Shown piece by piece: positions 43,681 through 52,423 of a DNA stretch of 64,000 nucleotides. The notes under the pieces were generated by a model that was given only the letters and a program-made list of their open reading frames with translations, made no database searches and was not told where the DNA came from. Within the stretch, counting starts at the first letter, position 1, and each line of letters opens with the position of its first letter. This DNA is from Synechococcus sp. CBW1107 (GTDB taxonomy: Bacteria > Cyanobacteriota > Cyanobacteriia > PCC-6307 > Cyanobiaceae): the NCBI RefSeq assembly GCF_015841355.1, contig NZ_CP064908.1, forward strand, positions 2,852,001 through 2,916,000, read 5' to 3'. The translations under genes and the position numbers were made by a program.

Positions 43681-44169
43681 GTGTCCTCCCGATCGCCCGC
43701 CAGCCCAGCTCCAGCTCCGCTCCCGGCTGCCGCCGGCGGCCTGCGCTCCAGCCTGCACGGGCGGGGCCGCCGGCTCACGCCCCAGCGCCAGACGGTGCTC
43801 TCGTTGTTCGAGCGCATCGGTGAGGGCAGTCACCTCAGCGCCGAGGAGGTGCATCAGCGCCTGCTGAGGGCCGAGGAGCGGGTGTCCCTGGCCACGGTGT
43901 ACCGCACCCTGCGCCTGCTCAGCTCGATGGAGCTGCTGCGGGAGCTGGAGCTGCCCGAAGGGGGGCGCCGCTTCGAGCTGGCCAGTGATGCCCACCGCGA
44001 TCACCACCATCTGGTCTGCGTGGGTTGCGGCCGCACCGAGGAATTCGAGAGCTCCGTCGTGCTGGACGAGGGCCGTCGGGCCGCCGGCAGCCACGGCTTC
44101 CGCCTGATCGAGTGCGTGCTCAACGTGAGGGCCCTCTGTCCTCGCTGCGCAGCCGGCGAACCCGCCTGA
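43681..44169 (+). CDS. Fur-family transcriptional regulator
   Basis: A 162-residue metal-dependent repressor. The DNA-binding domain has RRLTPQRQTVLSLFERI, HLSAEEVHQRLLRAEERVSL and ATVYRTLRLLSSMELLREL. The metal-binding part has DAHRDHHHLVCVGCGRTEEF and a C-terminal CPRC pair. Whether it is Fur, Zur or PerR cannot be decided from motifs alone. The GTG at 43,681 leaves a 25-residue Ala/Pro-rich leader; the longer frame reaches into the upstream gene. It lies near the FutA/FutB genes, which suggests iron. Confidence 0.88.
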   Translation: MSSRSPASPAPAPLPAAAGGLRSSLHGRGRRLTPQRQTVLSLFERIGEGSHLSAEEVHQRLLRAEERVSLATVYRTLRLLSSMELLRELELPEGGRRFELASDAHRDHHHLVCVGCGRTEEFESSVVLDEGRRAAGSHGFRLIECVLNVRALCPRCAAGEPA

Positions 44170-44418
44170 GCGGGACGGCAGCCAGGCCGAGTTGCTGATC
44201 GGCCCAGTGGGCCGTGAGGGCGGCGAGCAGGGTGGCGCGATCGCCGTGGAGTCTGAGCATCGCTGGGGTGCGGCAACGAGCCCAAGGCTGGGCCCCCCTC
44301 GGCGCCGCCATGGCTCCGGGGGCACCGGCGCAGGGAGCAAAAGGCACAGTCCGGGGTCCATGCCCAACGGGCGCCAGTGCGGCGGCGCCTTGCAACAGGG
44401 GCAGTTATTGAGAACCGA
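44170..44418. other. gap without a confident gene
   Basis: About 250 bp between the Fur-type gene and the Crp-type promoter. A minus-strand frame contains a NCPCCKAP motif, but the flanking sequence shifts frame, so no gene is called. Confidence 0.3.
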
Positions 44419-44464
44419 TTGCAAAAGGGCACCTCTGCTGTTTAGATTGCGAGTCATTCGCAAT
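44419..44464 (+). promoter_or_regulatory. sigma70-type promoter with overlapping palindromic operator
   Basis: TTGCAA (44,419-44,424) and TAGATT (44,443-44,448) form a -35/-10 pair with an 18-bp spacer. A 19-bp palindrome, ATTGCGAGTCATTCGCAAT (44,446-44,464), covers the -10 and transcription start. Its core TGCGAGTCATTCGCA has the 7-1-7 symmetry of Fur-type boxes with one mismatch. It is a likely binding site for the adjacent Fur-family protein or for the Crp-type product itself. Confidence 0.5.
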
Positions 44465-44476
44465 AGTGACGGTTCC

Positions 44477-45073
44477 GTGAGCTTCCGTTTCCTGCCCGAT
44501 CAGCCCCTCTCCTGTGTGCGGATGCCGGCCGGCCAGACCGTGCTGCTCGATCCCGCTCTGCGCCCCGGCGGCAGCTCCATCGAAGTCCTCGAAGGCATCG
44601 CCCGCGTCTACTGCCCCTGCGAGGAGACCGAAGGCATGACCCTGGCCTTCCTCCAGCCCGGTGATCAGCTGCGCACCGACCGCCTCTGCAGCGAAGGCGT
44701 CTGCGTGGAAGCCCTCACCCCCCTCTGCTTCCGCTCCGAAACCGAGGCCGCCAGTGACACCGGCTTCGATCCCGTCAACGAGTGGACGCTGCAGCTGCTG
44801 CGCATTCGCCATCTCGGCTCCGCCGAGCAGCGCCTCCATGCCCTCTTCGGCCTGCTGGTGCGTCGCCTCGGTCGCCGTTGCGGCCCCTGGTGTGATCTGC
44901 CCTTCCGCCTCACCCATGAGCGCATCGGAGAGCTGATCGGCACCACCCGGGTCACCACCACCCGGCTGATCTCCCGGATCCGCCAGGCCCAGCTGCTCGA
45001 AGCCCCGGCAGGAGAACCGGGCCTGCGCCTGGCGCCCTCCCTGGTGGAATCCGCCCCTCTCGCCGCCGCTTGA
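44477..45073 (+). CDS. Crp/Fnr-family transcriptional regulator (IdiB/PtrA-like)
   Basis: A 198-residue protein from the GTG at 44,477, just after the palindrome. The N-terminal cyclic-nucleotide-like barrel is compact (PLSCVRMPAGQTVLLDPALR, GMTLAFLQPGDQLRTDRLCS). The C-terminal helix-turn-helix is clear: FRLTHERIGELIGTTRVTTT, RLISRIRQAQLL. In cyanobacteria Crp-type regulators of this size (IdiB, PtrA) sit near idiA/futA and respond to iron or phosphate; the futA/futB genes 1 kb away fit IdiB. The assignment is inference. Confidence 0.75.
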   Translation: MSFRFLPDQPLSCVRMPAGQTVLLDPALRPGGSSIEVLEGIARVYCPCEETEGMTLAFLQPGDQLRTDRLCSEGVCVEALTPLCFRSETEAASDTGFDPVNEWTLQLLRIRHLGSAEQRLHALFGLLVRRLGRRCGPWCDLPFRLTHERIGELIGTTRVTTTRLISRIRQAQLLEAPAGEPGLRLAPSLVESAPLAAA

Positions 45074-46050
45074 TCCCCCTGCTGCCCTGCCCGCTCTCAG
45101 CCGGCTGGGAGCTGGTGGGCCAGGCGGAGCTGCCCACCAGGGCCGCCGATGGCCGCCGCCTGGGGGGGTTCTCCGCAGCCGCCAGCGATCCGTCCGATGG
45201 CAGCCTCTGGCTGCTGAGCGACCGGGAGGAACCCGAGCTGATTCCCATCTGGGACCTCTCCGGCCTGGGCCAGAGACCCCTGCGCCTGGGGGAGCGCCTG
45301 CCCCTGCGCGACGCCGCCGGCGAACCCTTCCCAGCCCCCCTCGACGGTGAGGGCCTCGTGCTCGAGGGCGACAACCTCTGGATCGTCACGGAGGAGCGCC
45401 GCAGCGCCGATCGCCCGGCCCAGCTGCTGCGCTTCGATCGCCGCAGCGGCCGCCTGCGCGAGGCCCTGCTGCTGCCGCAGGCCTGGAGGGCCGCTCCGGG
45501 CCAGGGCCTCGGCAGCAACCAGGGGCCCGAATCGCTCACCCGCCTGGGCGGTTCTCCCCTCACCCTGCTGCTGGCGGCCGAGCGGCCCCTGCTCCAGGAC
45601 CGACGCGACCAGCTGCGCCTGCTCACGCACGGCCCCGGCGGCTTCCGCCCGATGGGGTCCCTGCGGCTGACGCTGCCGGCCCCCCACTGGGGCCTCACCG
45701 AGCTGCTCGCTCTCCCCGGCGGTGGCCTGCTGGGCCTGGTGCGGGGCTTCGAGCCCCCCGCCAGCTGGTGGACCCAGCTCCTGCTGCTGCCCGCCCCGGG
45801 TCCGGCCGGATCGGAGCAGGCGCCGCTCCGCCGCTGGGATCTGCTGGCGACCGGTCTGGCCCCCGACAACTGGGAGGGTCTGGCCCTGGGGGCTCCCCTG
45901 GCCGACGGTCGTCCCACCCTGCTGCTGGTGAGCGACGACAACTTCAACCCCCTCCAGGCCAACCGCCTGGCCCGGCTGGCCCCGCGCCGGCAGCCCGGCT
46001 GCAGCGACGGCTCAGTCGCGGCTCTCGAGGGTGGGGATCAGGGCCAGTGA
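45070..46050 (+). CDS. esterase-like activity of phytase family protein
   Basis: A 326-residue predicted beta-propeller protein. It starts on a TTG overlapping the stop of the Crp-type gene. Typical segments are LGGFSAAASDPSDGSLWLLS, DGEGLVLEGDNLWIVTEERR, SNQGPESLTRLGGSPLTLLL and LVSDDNFNPLQANRLARL. No signal peptide is visible with this start. It could hydrolyse phosphate esters, but enzymatic function is not proven for the family. Its end overlaps the convergent futB by 39 bp. Confidence 0.75.
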   Translation: MIPLLPCPLSAGWELVGQAELPTRAADGRRLGGFSAAASDPSDGSLWLLSDREEPELIPIWDLSGLGQRPLRLGERLPLRDAAGEPFPAPLDGEGLVLEGDNLWIVTEERRSADRPAQLLRFDRRSGRLREALLLPQAWRAAPGQGLGSNQGPESLTRLGGSPLTLLLAAERPLLQDRRDQLRLLTHGPGGFRPMGSLRLTLPAPHWGLTELLALPGGGLLGLVRGFEPPASWWTQLLLLPAPGPAGSEQAPLRRWDLLATGLAPDNWEGLALGAPLADGRPTLLLVSDDNFNPLQANRLARLAPRRQPGCSDGSVAALEGGDQGQ

Positions 46051-47556
46051 GGCCACCAGTCCCAGGGCCATGATCACCAGGGCCGGCGCCATCGCCGCCC
46101 CCACCCGCTCATCGCTGGCGTACTGGAACACCCGCACCGCCAGGGTGTCGAAGTCGAACGGGCGCAGGGAGAGCGTCAGCGGCAGTTCCTTCACCACATC
46201 CACGAACACCATCAGCGCCCCCACCAGCACCGGCCCGCGCAGCAGCGGCAGGTGCACCCGCCGCAGCACCTGGGTCCAGCTGCAGCCCAGGCTGGTGGCC
46301 GATTCATCGATGCTGGGGGGGATGCGCTCCAGGCCGGCATCGAGGCCCTGCTTGGAGACCGCCATGAAGCGCACCCCATAGCCCCAGATCAGCAGCAGCA
46401 GCGGGCTGAGCGCCCACGGCCCCCCCAGCAGCATCAGCCCCAGGGCCATGACGCTGCCGGGAACGGCGTAGCCCATTCCCGCCAGAAAACTGAGCTGGCG
46501 CACCACCAGCTGGGGGCTCCAGCGGCGGATGATCGCCAGCAGCAGGGCCGCCAGGGCGGTGAGCAGGGTGGCCACCAGGGCCAGGCCGAGGCTGCGTCCC
46601 GCCAGGATCAGCTGCTCCGTCAGCGGCTCCTCCAGCAGATGGCGCCAGCCCTCCGCCACCCACACCAGCGGAATCGCCAGCGCCAGCACGGGCGGCAGCG
46701 CCGACACCACCTGGGCCAGCAGCGCACGCCAGCCGCTGAGCACATAGGCCTGGGCCTCGCCGTTGGCATGGCCCAGATTCCAGCGGCGGCTGCGCTGGCG
46801 CAGCGAGCGCTCGGCGGCCACCAGCACCACCACGATCGCCAGGGCGATCAGCGACAGCAGCGCCGCGCCGCGGGGATCCCCCTCCACCTGCCAGCGGTCG
46901 AGGATGCCCGCCGAGAGGCTGGGAACGCCGAGCAGCCGCACCGCCCCCAGTTCGTTCACCACCTCCATGGCGCTCAGGGCCACCCCGGCACCGATCGCCG
47001 GCAGGGCGATCGGCAGGGCCACCCGGCGGAAGGCCTGCCAGGGTCCCACCCCCAGGCTGCGGCTGGCCTCCAGCAGCTGGCCGCCTGTGATCGAGAAACT
47101 CTCGGTGCTCAGCAGAAACACATAGCTGTAGTTGGCCAGGCTCAGCAGCAGCACCGCCCAGCCCAGACCATGGATGCGCAGCCCGTGGCTGCTGCCCCAG
47201 TCGATCAGGCTCGCGGCCAGCAGATAGGCCGGAAAGGCGAGCGGCAGCAGCTGGGCGATGCGCAGCCAGCGCCGGCCGGGGAAGCGGCAGGCGGCCGTGA
47301 GCCAGCCGATGGAGGTGCCCATCACGGCCCCGCACACCCCTTCGCCCAGCACCAGCACCAGGGTGCCGCGGATCTGCTCGGCGCCATCGAACCCAAGCCC
47401 CAGACCGCCTGCCAGCGCTGGCTGGAGAGCGGCATCCCGCAGCAGGGCCGCCATCGGCAGCAGGGCGAGCACGCCGATCACCACCACCACCGCGGTGAGG
47501 ACGGGCCGGCTGGAGGGGCTGACGCGGGTCAGCGGCCTGGGGGCGAGCAGGGTCAC
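46012..47556 (-). CDS. futB: iron(III) ABC transporter permease FutB
   Basis: A 514-residue permease with two fused BPD_transp_1 halves. The two EAA loops are EASRSLGVGPWQAFRRVALP (first half) and ESATSLGCSWTQVLRRVHLP (second half), each followed by membrane helices. The family imports ferric iron with FutA and the ATPase FutC, which is not in this window. Start overlaps the futA stop by 4 bp, so the two are co-translated. Confidence 0.9.
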   Translation of the reverse strand: MTLLAPRPLTRVSPSSRPVLTAVVVVIGVLALLPMAALLRDAALQPALAGGLGLGFDGAEQIRGTLVLVLGEGVCGAVMGTSIGWLTAACRFPGRRWLRIAQLLPLAFPAYLLAASLIDWGSSHGLRIHGLGWAVLLLSLANYSYVFLLSTESFSITGGQLLEASRSLGVGPWQAFRRVALPIALPAIGAGVALSAMEVVNELGAVRLLGVPSLSAGILDRWQVEGDPRGAALLSLIALAIVVVLVAAERSLRQRSRRWNLGHANGEAQAYVLSGWRALLAQVVSALPPVLALAIPLVWVAEGWRHLLEEPLTEQLILAGRSLGLALVATLLTALAALLLAIIRRWSPQLVVRQLSFLAGMGYAVPGSVMALGLMLLGGPWALSPLLLLIWGYGVRFMAVSKQGLDAGLERIPPSIDESATSLGCSWTQVLRRVHLPLLRGPVLVGALMVFVDVVKELPLTLSLRPFDFDTLAVRVFQYASDERVGAAMAPALVIMALGLVASLALIPTLESRD

Positions 47557-48632
47557 TTCCAGCCCGTTTCCACCATCAGCTCGCTGGCTTCCCGGTTGCC
47601 GCGGGCCAGCTGATCGGCGCTCACCGGCGAGGGCTCGAAGCTGCCGAAGCTGTTCAGGATCGGGTTGTCACCGAATCCCTGCAGCGGATATTCGTTGTTG
47701 GCGGCCGCATAGCCCTTGCCGGAGCTGGGCGACACCAGAAATTCGATCAGCTTTGTGGCCGCTTCCGGATGGCGGGCATGGCGCGTGACACCGGCGGCGG
47801 TGATGTTCACATGGGTGGGCCTGGGGAAGACCACCTTGATCGTCTCCGCCAGGGCCCGGTCCTCCGGCTTGGCCTCGCTTGAGAGCATGCGGGCCAGGTA
47901 GTACTGATTGGCCACCGTCACGCCGCACTCGCCCCGCCCGAGCGCCCGCAGCATCGGCGTGTCACTGGTGAAGAAGGGCGTCTTCACGTTGGCCGTCAGG
48001 CCCTCCAGCCAGGTTCTGGTGGCGGCGGCGCCCTTCTGAGCCAGGATGTCGGCCACCAGCGACTGGTTGTAGACGCTGGCTCGGTTGCGCAGGCAGAGCT
48101 TGCCCTTCAGCTCCGGCCTGTCCAGATCGGCGTAGGTGCCCAGGCTGGCCGGGTCCACCAGGGTCGGATTGACCATGATCGGCCGGGCCCGGCGGGTGAG
48201 GGCGTACCAGCTGCCGTCCGGGTCGCGCAGGCTGGCGGGCACGTCGCGGTCGAGAGCCGCGGAACGGATCGGCTGGAACAGGTTCTCCTGGCGGGCCCGC
48301 TGAATGCGGGCGGCATCCACCAGCACGACCACATCGGCCGGACTGCTCGCGCCTTCGCTCTTCAGGCGCACGATCAGTTCATCATCCTTGCCCTCGAGCA
48401 GGTTCACCTTGATGCCGGTCTTGGCCGTGAACTGCTTGTAGAGCTCCTTGTCGGTGTTGTAGTGGCGTCCGGAATAGACATTGACCTCCTGGCCGTCGCT
48501 CGAGCCACCGCCCCCGGCGGCGCTGGTCTCCGGCTTCTGAGCCTGGCTGCAGCCGGTGAGCAACGCCAGCCACAGGGCCCCGCAGAGTGCGGTCGCCCTG
48601 GAGCGGAACCGGGGGGGGCGATGCTGGGTCAT
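47553..48632 (-). CDS. futA: iron(III)-binding periplasmic protein FutA/IdiA
   Basis: A 359-residue substrate-binding protein. The N-terminus has a signal with lipobox-like LLTGC and a Gly/Ser linker. The mature part shows VNVYSGRHYNTDKELYKQFT and VTVANQYYLARML, whose tyrosines bind ferric iron in the family. It is first in a futA-futB operon. In cyanobacteria it is induced by iron starvation; the nearby Fur-type and Crp-type regulators fit this. Confidence 0.92.
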   Translation of the reverse strand: MTQHRPPRFRSRATALCGALWLALLTGCSQAQKPETSAAGGGGSSDGQEVNVYSGRHYNTDKELYKQFTAKTGIKVNLLEGKDDELIVRLKSEGASSPADVVVLVDAARIQRARQENLFQPIRSAALDRDVPASLRDPDGSWYALTRRARPIMVNPTLVDPASLGTYADLDRPELKGKLCLRNRASVYNQSLVADILAQKGAAATRTWLEGLTANVKTPFFTSDTPMLRALGRGECGVTVANQYYLARMLSSEAKPEDRALAETIKVVFPRPTHVNITAAGVTRHARHPEAATKLIEFLVSPSSGKGYAAANNEYPLQGFGDNPILNSFGSFEPSPVSADQLARGNREASELMVETGWK

Positions 48633-48705
48633 GGTCGAGGGTCTGTCGTGCAGGCAACGTACGGAGCCGGGCCATGGGGGCCGCGTTCAATTGCTTCCAG
48701 CTGAT

Positions 48706-50361
48706 GTGACATCCGCTACCCCGGAGCCGGACCCGTCACCATCGCCGGACCTGCCCGCCCTGATCCGTGCCCTCTCCTCCCCCGGCGCCTATCCCGAGGA
48801 GGCCTGGGGGGAGCTGCCCCGCGATCAGCGCCGGGTGGAGGTGATCCAGACCCACATCAGCGTGGTCTTCCTCACCAGCTGCCGTGCCCACAAGCTCAAG
48901 AAGCCGCTGCGCTTCTGGGGGCTGCTCGATTACGGCAGTGCCGAGCGGCGGTTGCACTGGTGCCGCGAGGAGGTGCGCCTCAACAGCCGCCTGGCTCCCG
49001 ATCTCTATCTCGGCGTGGCGCCCGTGCTGCGGCTGCCGGCCGGTGAGCTGCGGTTCGGGGCCCTGGGTGAGGAGCATCCCGGCGGAGGCGAGCATGTGGT
49101 GGTCATGCGCCGCTTCGCCGCCGGCGACACCCTCGCGGCCCGCCTGGCGGACGGCGATGTCAGCGACGCCGAGCTCCAGGGGCTGGGTCGGCGCATCGCC
49201 CGCTTTCACGAGCAGTACCCCCTGCCGCCGGAGCTGGCCCGCGGCGCCGATCGTCGCTTCGCGGCGGTGCTGCGCAACAACGTGCGCGCCACTCGGCGGT
49301 CGGTGCCGGCCCTGTTTCCTCCAGGGGTGCATGGGCTGCTGGTGAGCGGCCTGGCCCTGGCCCTGCTGCGCAGCCGTGGCCTTCTGCGCCGCCGCCTGGC
49401 GGCCGGGCAGGCGGTGGATGGACACGGTGATCTGCGCCTCGAGCACGTGCTGCTGCAGCCGGAGCTGGCGGTGGTGGATGGCGTGGAGTTCAATGCCGAT
49501 CTGCGCCAGGTGGATCGCGCGTCGGATCTGGCCTTCCTGGTGATGGACCTGCAGGCGGCGGGTCACGGCGATCGCGTGGCCGCCCTCCTGGCCGGCTACG
49601 GACAGGCCATCGAGCCGGCCGTGCTCCGGCTCTTCTGCGCCTACCGCGCCCATGTGCGGGCCAAGGTGGAAGCAGCCACCAGCGGCGAGGAGGAGATCCC
49701 CGGCGGCCAGCGCCGGGCCGCCGAGGGGATGGCGCGGCGCTATCTCAGCCTGGCCCTGGCCTATGCCAGCCATGGTCTGAGGCCGCCGGCGCTGATCCTG
49801 CTCCATGGCGTGTCCGGCAGCGGCAAGAGCCACCTGGCTGCCCGCCTGGCCCCCTGGCTGCTGGCGGAGCACCAGCGCAGCGATCTGATCCGCAAGCACC
49901 TCCATGGCCTCAGCCCCCTGCAGCGCCCCTCACCCAGCCAGCGCCAGACGCTCTACGGCCCCGAGGCCCACCGGCGCACGGAGGAGGCCCTGCTCGCCGC
50001 CGCCGCCACCGGCCTGGCCCGGGGTCGCTGGGTGCTGCTCGATGCCACCCACCTCAGGGCCGCCAGCCGCGAGCGGGCCCGGCAGCTGGCCCGGCGGCAG
50101 GGGGCGGTGCCCCTGCTGCTGGAGGTGCGGGCCGATCAGGCCCTGCTGCAGCAGCGGCTGGAGCAGCGCGGCCGCCGCGATGACGACCCCAGTGATGCCG
50201 ACCTGGCGGTCCTGCTGGAGCAGCAGCGCACGGCCGAACCGCTCAGCTCCGCCGAGCGGGAGCGCAGCCTGGTGGTGCAGTCCCACGCCGACCTCGACGA
50301 GTCGGCCGTGCTGATGGGGTTGTGGGAGTGCTGGGGCCGGACTCAGCTGCCGATCCAGTGA
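48706..50361 (+). CDS. bifunctional APH-like/P-loop kinase protein
   Basis: A 551-residue protein from the GTG at 48,706. The first part is an aminoglycoside phosphotransferase-like kinase fold (VVFLTSCRAHKLKKPLRFWG, VDGHGDLRLEHVLLQPELAV with the catalytic His/Asp, VDGVEFNADLRQVD). The last 180 residues are a P-loop kinase (ALILLHGVSGSGKSHLAARL, WVLLDATHLRAASRERARQL). This fusion matches the COG2187/COG0645-type 'AAA family ATPase' of many bacteria; substrate unknown. The open frame reaches further upstream, into the divergent futA leader, and is not used. Confidence 0.8.
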   Translation: MTSATPEPDPSPSPDLPALIRALSSPGAYPEEAWGELPRDQRRVEVIQTHISVVFLTSCRAHKLKKPLRFWGLLDYGSAERRLHWCREEVRLNSRLAPDLYLGVAPVLRLPAGELRFGALGEEHPGGGEHVVVMRRFAAGDTLAARLADGDVSDAELQGLGRRIARFHEQYPLPPELARGADRRFAAVLRNNVRATRRSVPALFPPGVHGLLVSGLALALLRSRGLLRRRLAAGQAVDGHGDLRLEHVLLQPELAVVDGVEFNADLRQVDRASDLAFLVMDLQAAGHGDRVAALLAGYGQAIEPAVLRLFCAYRAHVRAKVEAATSGEEEIPGGQRRAAEGMARRYLSLALAYASHGLRPPALILLHGVSGSGKSHLAARLAPWLLAEHQRSDLIRKHLHGLSPLQRPSPSQRQTLYGPEAHRRTEEALLAAAATGLARGRWVLLDATHLRAASRERARQLARRQGAVPLLLEVRADQALLQQRLEQRGRRDDDPSDADLAVLLEQQRTAEPLSSAERERSLVVQSHADLDESAVLMGLWECWGRTQLPIQ

Positions 50362-50795
50362 GCGCAGAGCTGACGCCGGTGGGGCCTGCGACGGTGTTCC
50401 CACAGGTAGATCGCCTGCCAGGTGCCGAGCAGCAGCCGTCCCCCCGCAAAGGAGACGCTGAGGCTGCTGGCGGTGAGGGCGGTGCGGATGTGGGCCGGCA
50501 TGTCATCGGCCCCTTCGTCGTCGTGGACCCAGGGGCGCAGCGGGCCTCTGCCGCTGATGGGACGCACGCCCTCCTCAGGCACCAGGGCCTGCAGATAGGC
50601 GGCGAGATCCTGCAGCACCCGCGGATCGGCGTTCTCATTGATGGTGAGGCTGCAGCTCGTGTGCAGAACGCTCAGATGCATCACCCCCAGCTGCAGACCG
50701 GTGGCCGTCAGGCCTCGTCCGAGCCGGTCCGTCAGATCGTGGAAGCCCTCCCCGGCGGTGGTCAGCTCAAGCCGGTCGAGGTGCTGTCGCAGCAT
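50343..50795 (-). CDS. YjbQ-family (UPF0047) protein
   Basis: A 150-residue YjbQ protein, also annotated as secondary thiamine-phosphate synthase. Conserved parts are LQLGVMHLSVLHTSCSLTIN, ENADPRVLQDLAAYL, YVHDDEGxDDMPAHI-like sequence (VHDDEGADDMPAHIRTAL) and GRLLLGTWQAIYLWEHR. The ATG at 50,795 starts the known domain. Its 3' end overlaps the convergent kinase gene by 19 bp. Confidence 0.9.
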   Translation of the reverse strand: MLRQHLDRLELTTAGEGFHDLTDRLGRGLTATGLQLGVMHLSVLHTSCSLTINENADPRVLQDLAAYLQALVPEEGVRPISGRGPLRPWVHDDEGADDMPAHIRTALTASSLSVSFAGGRLLLGTWQAIYLWEHRRRPHRRQLCAHWIGS

Positions 50796-50938
50796 CGGGG
50801 TCGAAGGGGATCGGAAGGATCGGTGCAGGCCACGGACGGTGCCCCAGAGTCGCGTCTTGTCGCAGAGCCGGGCGCCCGCCCGACCCCTCAGGAAGCCCGC
50901 CAAACCTAGGCTCGAGCCATGGTCCCAGATCCCCCGCG

Positions 50939-51211
50939 ATGCCCTCTGCTTCGTCTTCCGTCAGCCGACGCCGCTGGTGGCTGCTGCTGAGCCTGGTCGT
51001 CCCTCTGGCGGTCGCGGGCGTCGCGGCTCCGGCTCAGGCCCAGAAGGTGGTGCCCAAGCTCAGGGAGATGTGTCCGCTGGGCTATGTCGATCTCTTCAAC
51101 GGCAAGTGCAGCACCCTGGGGGTCACCACCTACAGGGTGAAACCGAGCGACGGTGAGGCCTGCCCCTCCGGCTGGATGAATGTCGGCGGCGGCTACTGCC
51201 GGCGCCAGTGA
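50939..51211 (+). CDS. small secreted Cys-containing protein
   Basis: A 90-residue protein with a signal peptide (RRRWWLLLSLVVPLAVAGVA, cleavage after APAQAQ). The mature part has four Cys in two similar halves (MCPLGYVDLFNGKCSTLG and ACPSGWMNVGGGYCRR), suggesting two disulfides. Similar proteins appear in picocyanobacteria but have no known function. A possible signature is CPxGxxxxxxGxC repeated twice. Confidence 0.7.
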   Translation: MPSASSSVSRRRWWLLLSLVVPLAVAGVAAPAQAQKVVPKLREMCPLGYVDLFNGKCSTLGVTTYRVKPSDGEACPSGWMNVGGGYCRRQ

Positions 51212-51222
51212 TCCCAGGCGGA

Positions 51223-51936
51223 TCAGGGCAGCTCATCGAGATGCCAGCTCACCAGCCCCTGGCACACCGCCTTCACCGCCGCCTGGGTCCGTCCGCTGGC
51301 CCCCAGCTTCTGAAACGCTGATTTGAGGTGGCTGCGCACCGTTTCCACCGACAGGTGCAACCGGCCGGCGATCTGGGGGTTCTGATAGCCCCGCACCACC
51401 AGTTCCAGCACCTCGAGTTCCCGCGCGCTCAGGCCTGGCCCCGCCGGATCGGGGCTGGCGCGGCGGGCCAGGGCGAGCAGATCCCTCAGCTGGGGCTCCA
51501 TGTAGAAGCCGCCGCCGAGCACCGCCCGGGTGGCCGAGACGAGATGGCCGAAGCCCACGCCGCGATCGGCGCAGATGCCGTCACAGCGGGCTTCCAGGGC
51601 CGCGCGCACCTGGGGCGGGGATTCCTCCTCCAGCAGCAGCAGGCAGCGCAGCTTCGGATGCAGGCTCTTGGCTCGCCGCACCAGCTCAAGACCACTGCCG
51701 GGACGCAGAGGGTGGGTCACGAACAGGAGGTGCGGCTGACGCTCGCTCAGCAGCTCCAGGGCCTCGCCCTCGCTGGTGGCTGAGCCGAACCACTGGCAGC
51801 GATCCCCGACCACCCCGGTGAGCAGGGAGATCACCAGCCTGCGGCCGCTGGCCACCATCAGGCTTCTGCTCTGCAGCAGGGCCATCACCTCCTGGCGCGA
51901 CTGCGCCGAACGCTCCAGGAATCCACTTGAGTTCAC
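51223..51936 (-). CDS. LuxR/NarL-type regulator with unusual receiver
   Basis: A 237-residue response-regulator-like protein. The C-terminal helix-turn-helix is canonical (LSARELEVLELVVRGYQNPQ, IAGRLHLSVETVRSHLKSAF). The N-terminal receiver aligns with cyanobacterial proteins that read FVTDxL at the phosphorylation site, but here it is FVTHPLRPGSG, so the expected Asp is His. It may act without phosphorylation. It is the first gene of its transcript, with no kinase nearby. Confidence 0.8.
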   Translation of the reverse strand: MNSSGFLERSAQSRQEVMALLQSRSLMVASGRRLVISLLTGVVGDRCQWFGSATSEGEALELLSERQPHLLFVTHPLRPGSGLELVRRAKSLHPKLRCLLLLEEESPPQVRAALEARCDGICADRGVGFGHLVSATRAVLGGGFYMEPQLRDLLALARRASPDPAGPGLSARELEVLELVVRGYQNPQIAGRLHLSVETVRSHLKSAFQKLGASGRTQAAVKAVCQGLVSWHLDELP

Positions 51937-51949
51937 GTGTTCCCTGCGT

Positions 51950-52423
51950 TCAGTAATAACGGCGGGGGTTCTGGCGGATGGCCAGCTGCACTTCCAGCAG
52001 GAACAGCAGCAGTCCCACGATCAGTGAGGCCATCGCCAGCACGAACACCGGCACGACGATCGCCGCCAGATCCAGCGCGGCCACGGCACTGATGAACATC
52101 ACCGCCACCACCCCCGACACCAGCAGGGCGGTGAAGGTGGTGAAGAGGATGGCGCGGTTGATCAGGAACGTGCGGCGGCGCTGCACCTCCAGGGCTCCCC
52201 GCAGGCGCTTGGCCTGGGCCAGATCACTGCGCTCCATCGCCTCCTGGATCAGGCGGCTGCGGTCGATGACCCGCGCCAGCCGCGTGGTGAACATCCCCAG
52301 CAGTCCGGTGATGCCCGTGAGCAGGAACACCGGCGCCACCGAGAGCTGGATCGCCTTGGAGAGGCCCGCGACGGCCGACTCCTCGCTGGGAGCGGAGCTG
52401 GTGAAGATCTCGGCCAGGAGCAT
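51950..52423 (-). CDS. DUF2721 family membrane protein
   Basis: A 157-residue membrane protein: AIQLSVAPVFLLTGITGLLG, MFTTRLARVIDRSRLIQEAM, FLINRAILFTTFTALLVSGV and two more hydrophobic segments. This is the DUF2721 pattern (helix, short loop with RxxRxID, three more helices). Function unknown. The gene is 13 bp upstream of the LuxR-type gene and may be co-transcribed. Confidence 0.85.
   Translation of the reverse strand: MLLAEIFTSSAPSEESAVAGLSKAIQLSVAPVFLLTGITGLLGMFTTRLARVIDRSRLIQEAMERSDLAQAKRLRGALEVQRRRTFLINRAILFTTFTALLVSGVVAVMFISAVAALDLAAIVVPVFVLAMASLIVGLLLFLLEVQLAIRQNPRRYY

Noticed and set aside
44120-44463. Possible small Cys-rich gene (NCPCCKAP) on the minus strand
   Set aside because: The motif is not followed by a consistent frame, it has no start, and it overlaps the Fur-type gene and the Crp-type promoter.
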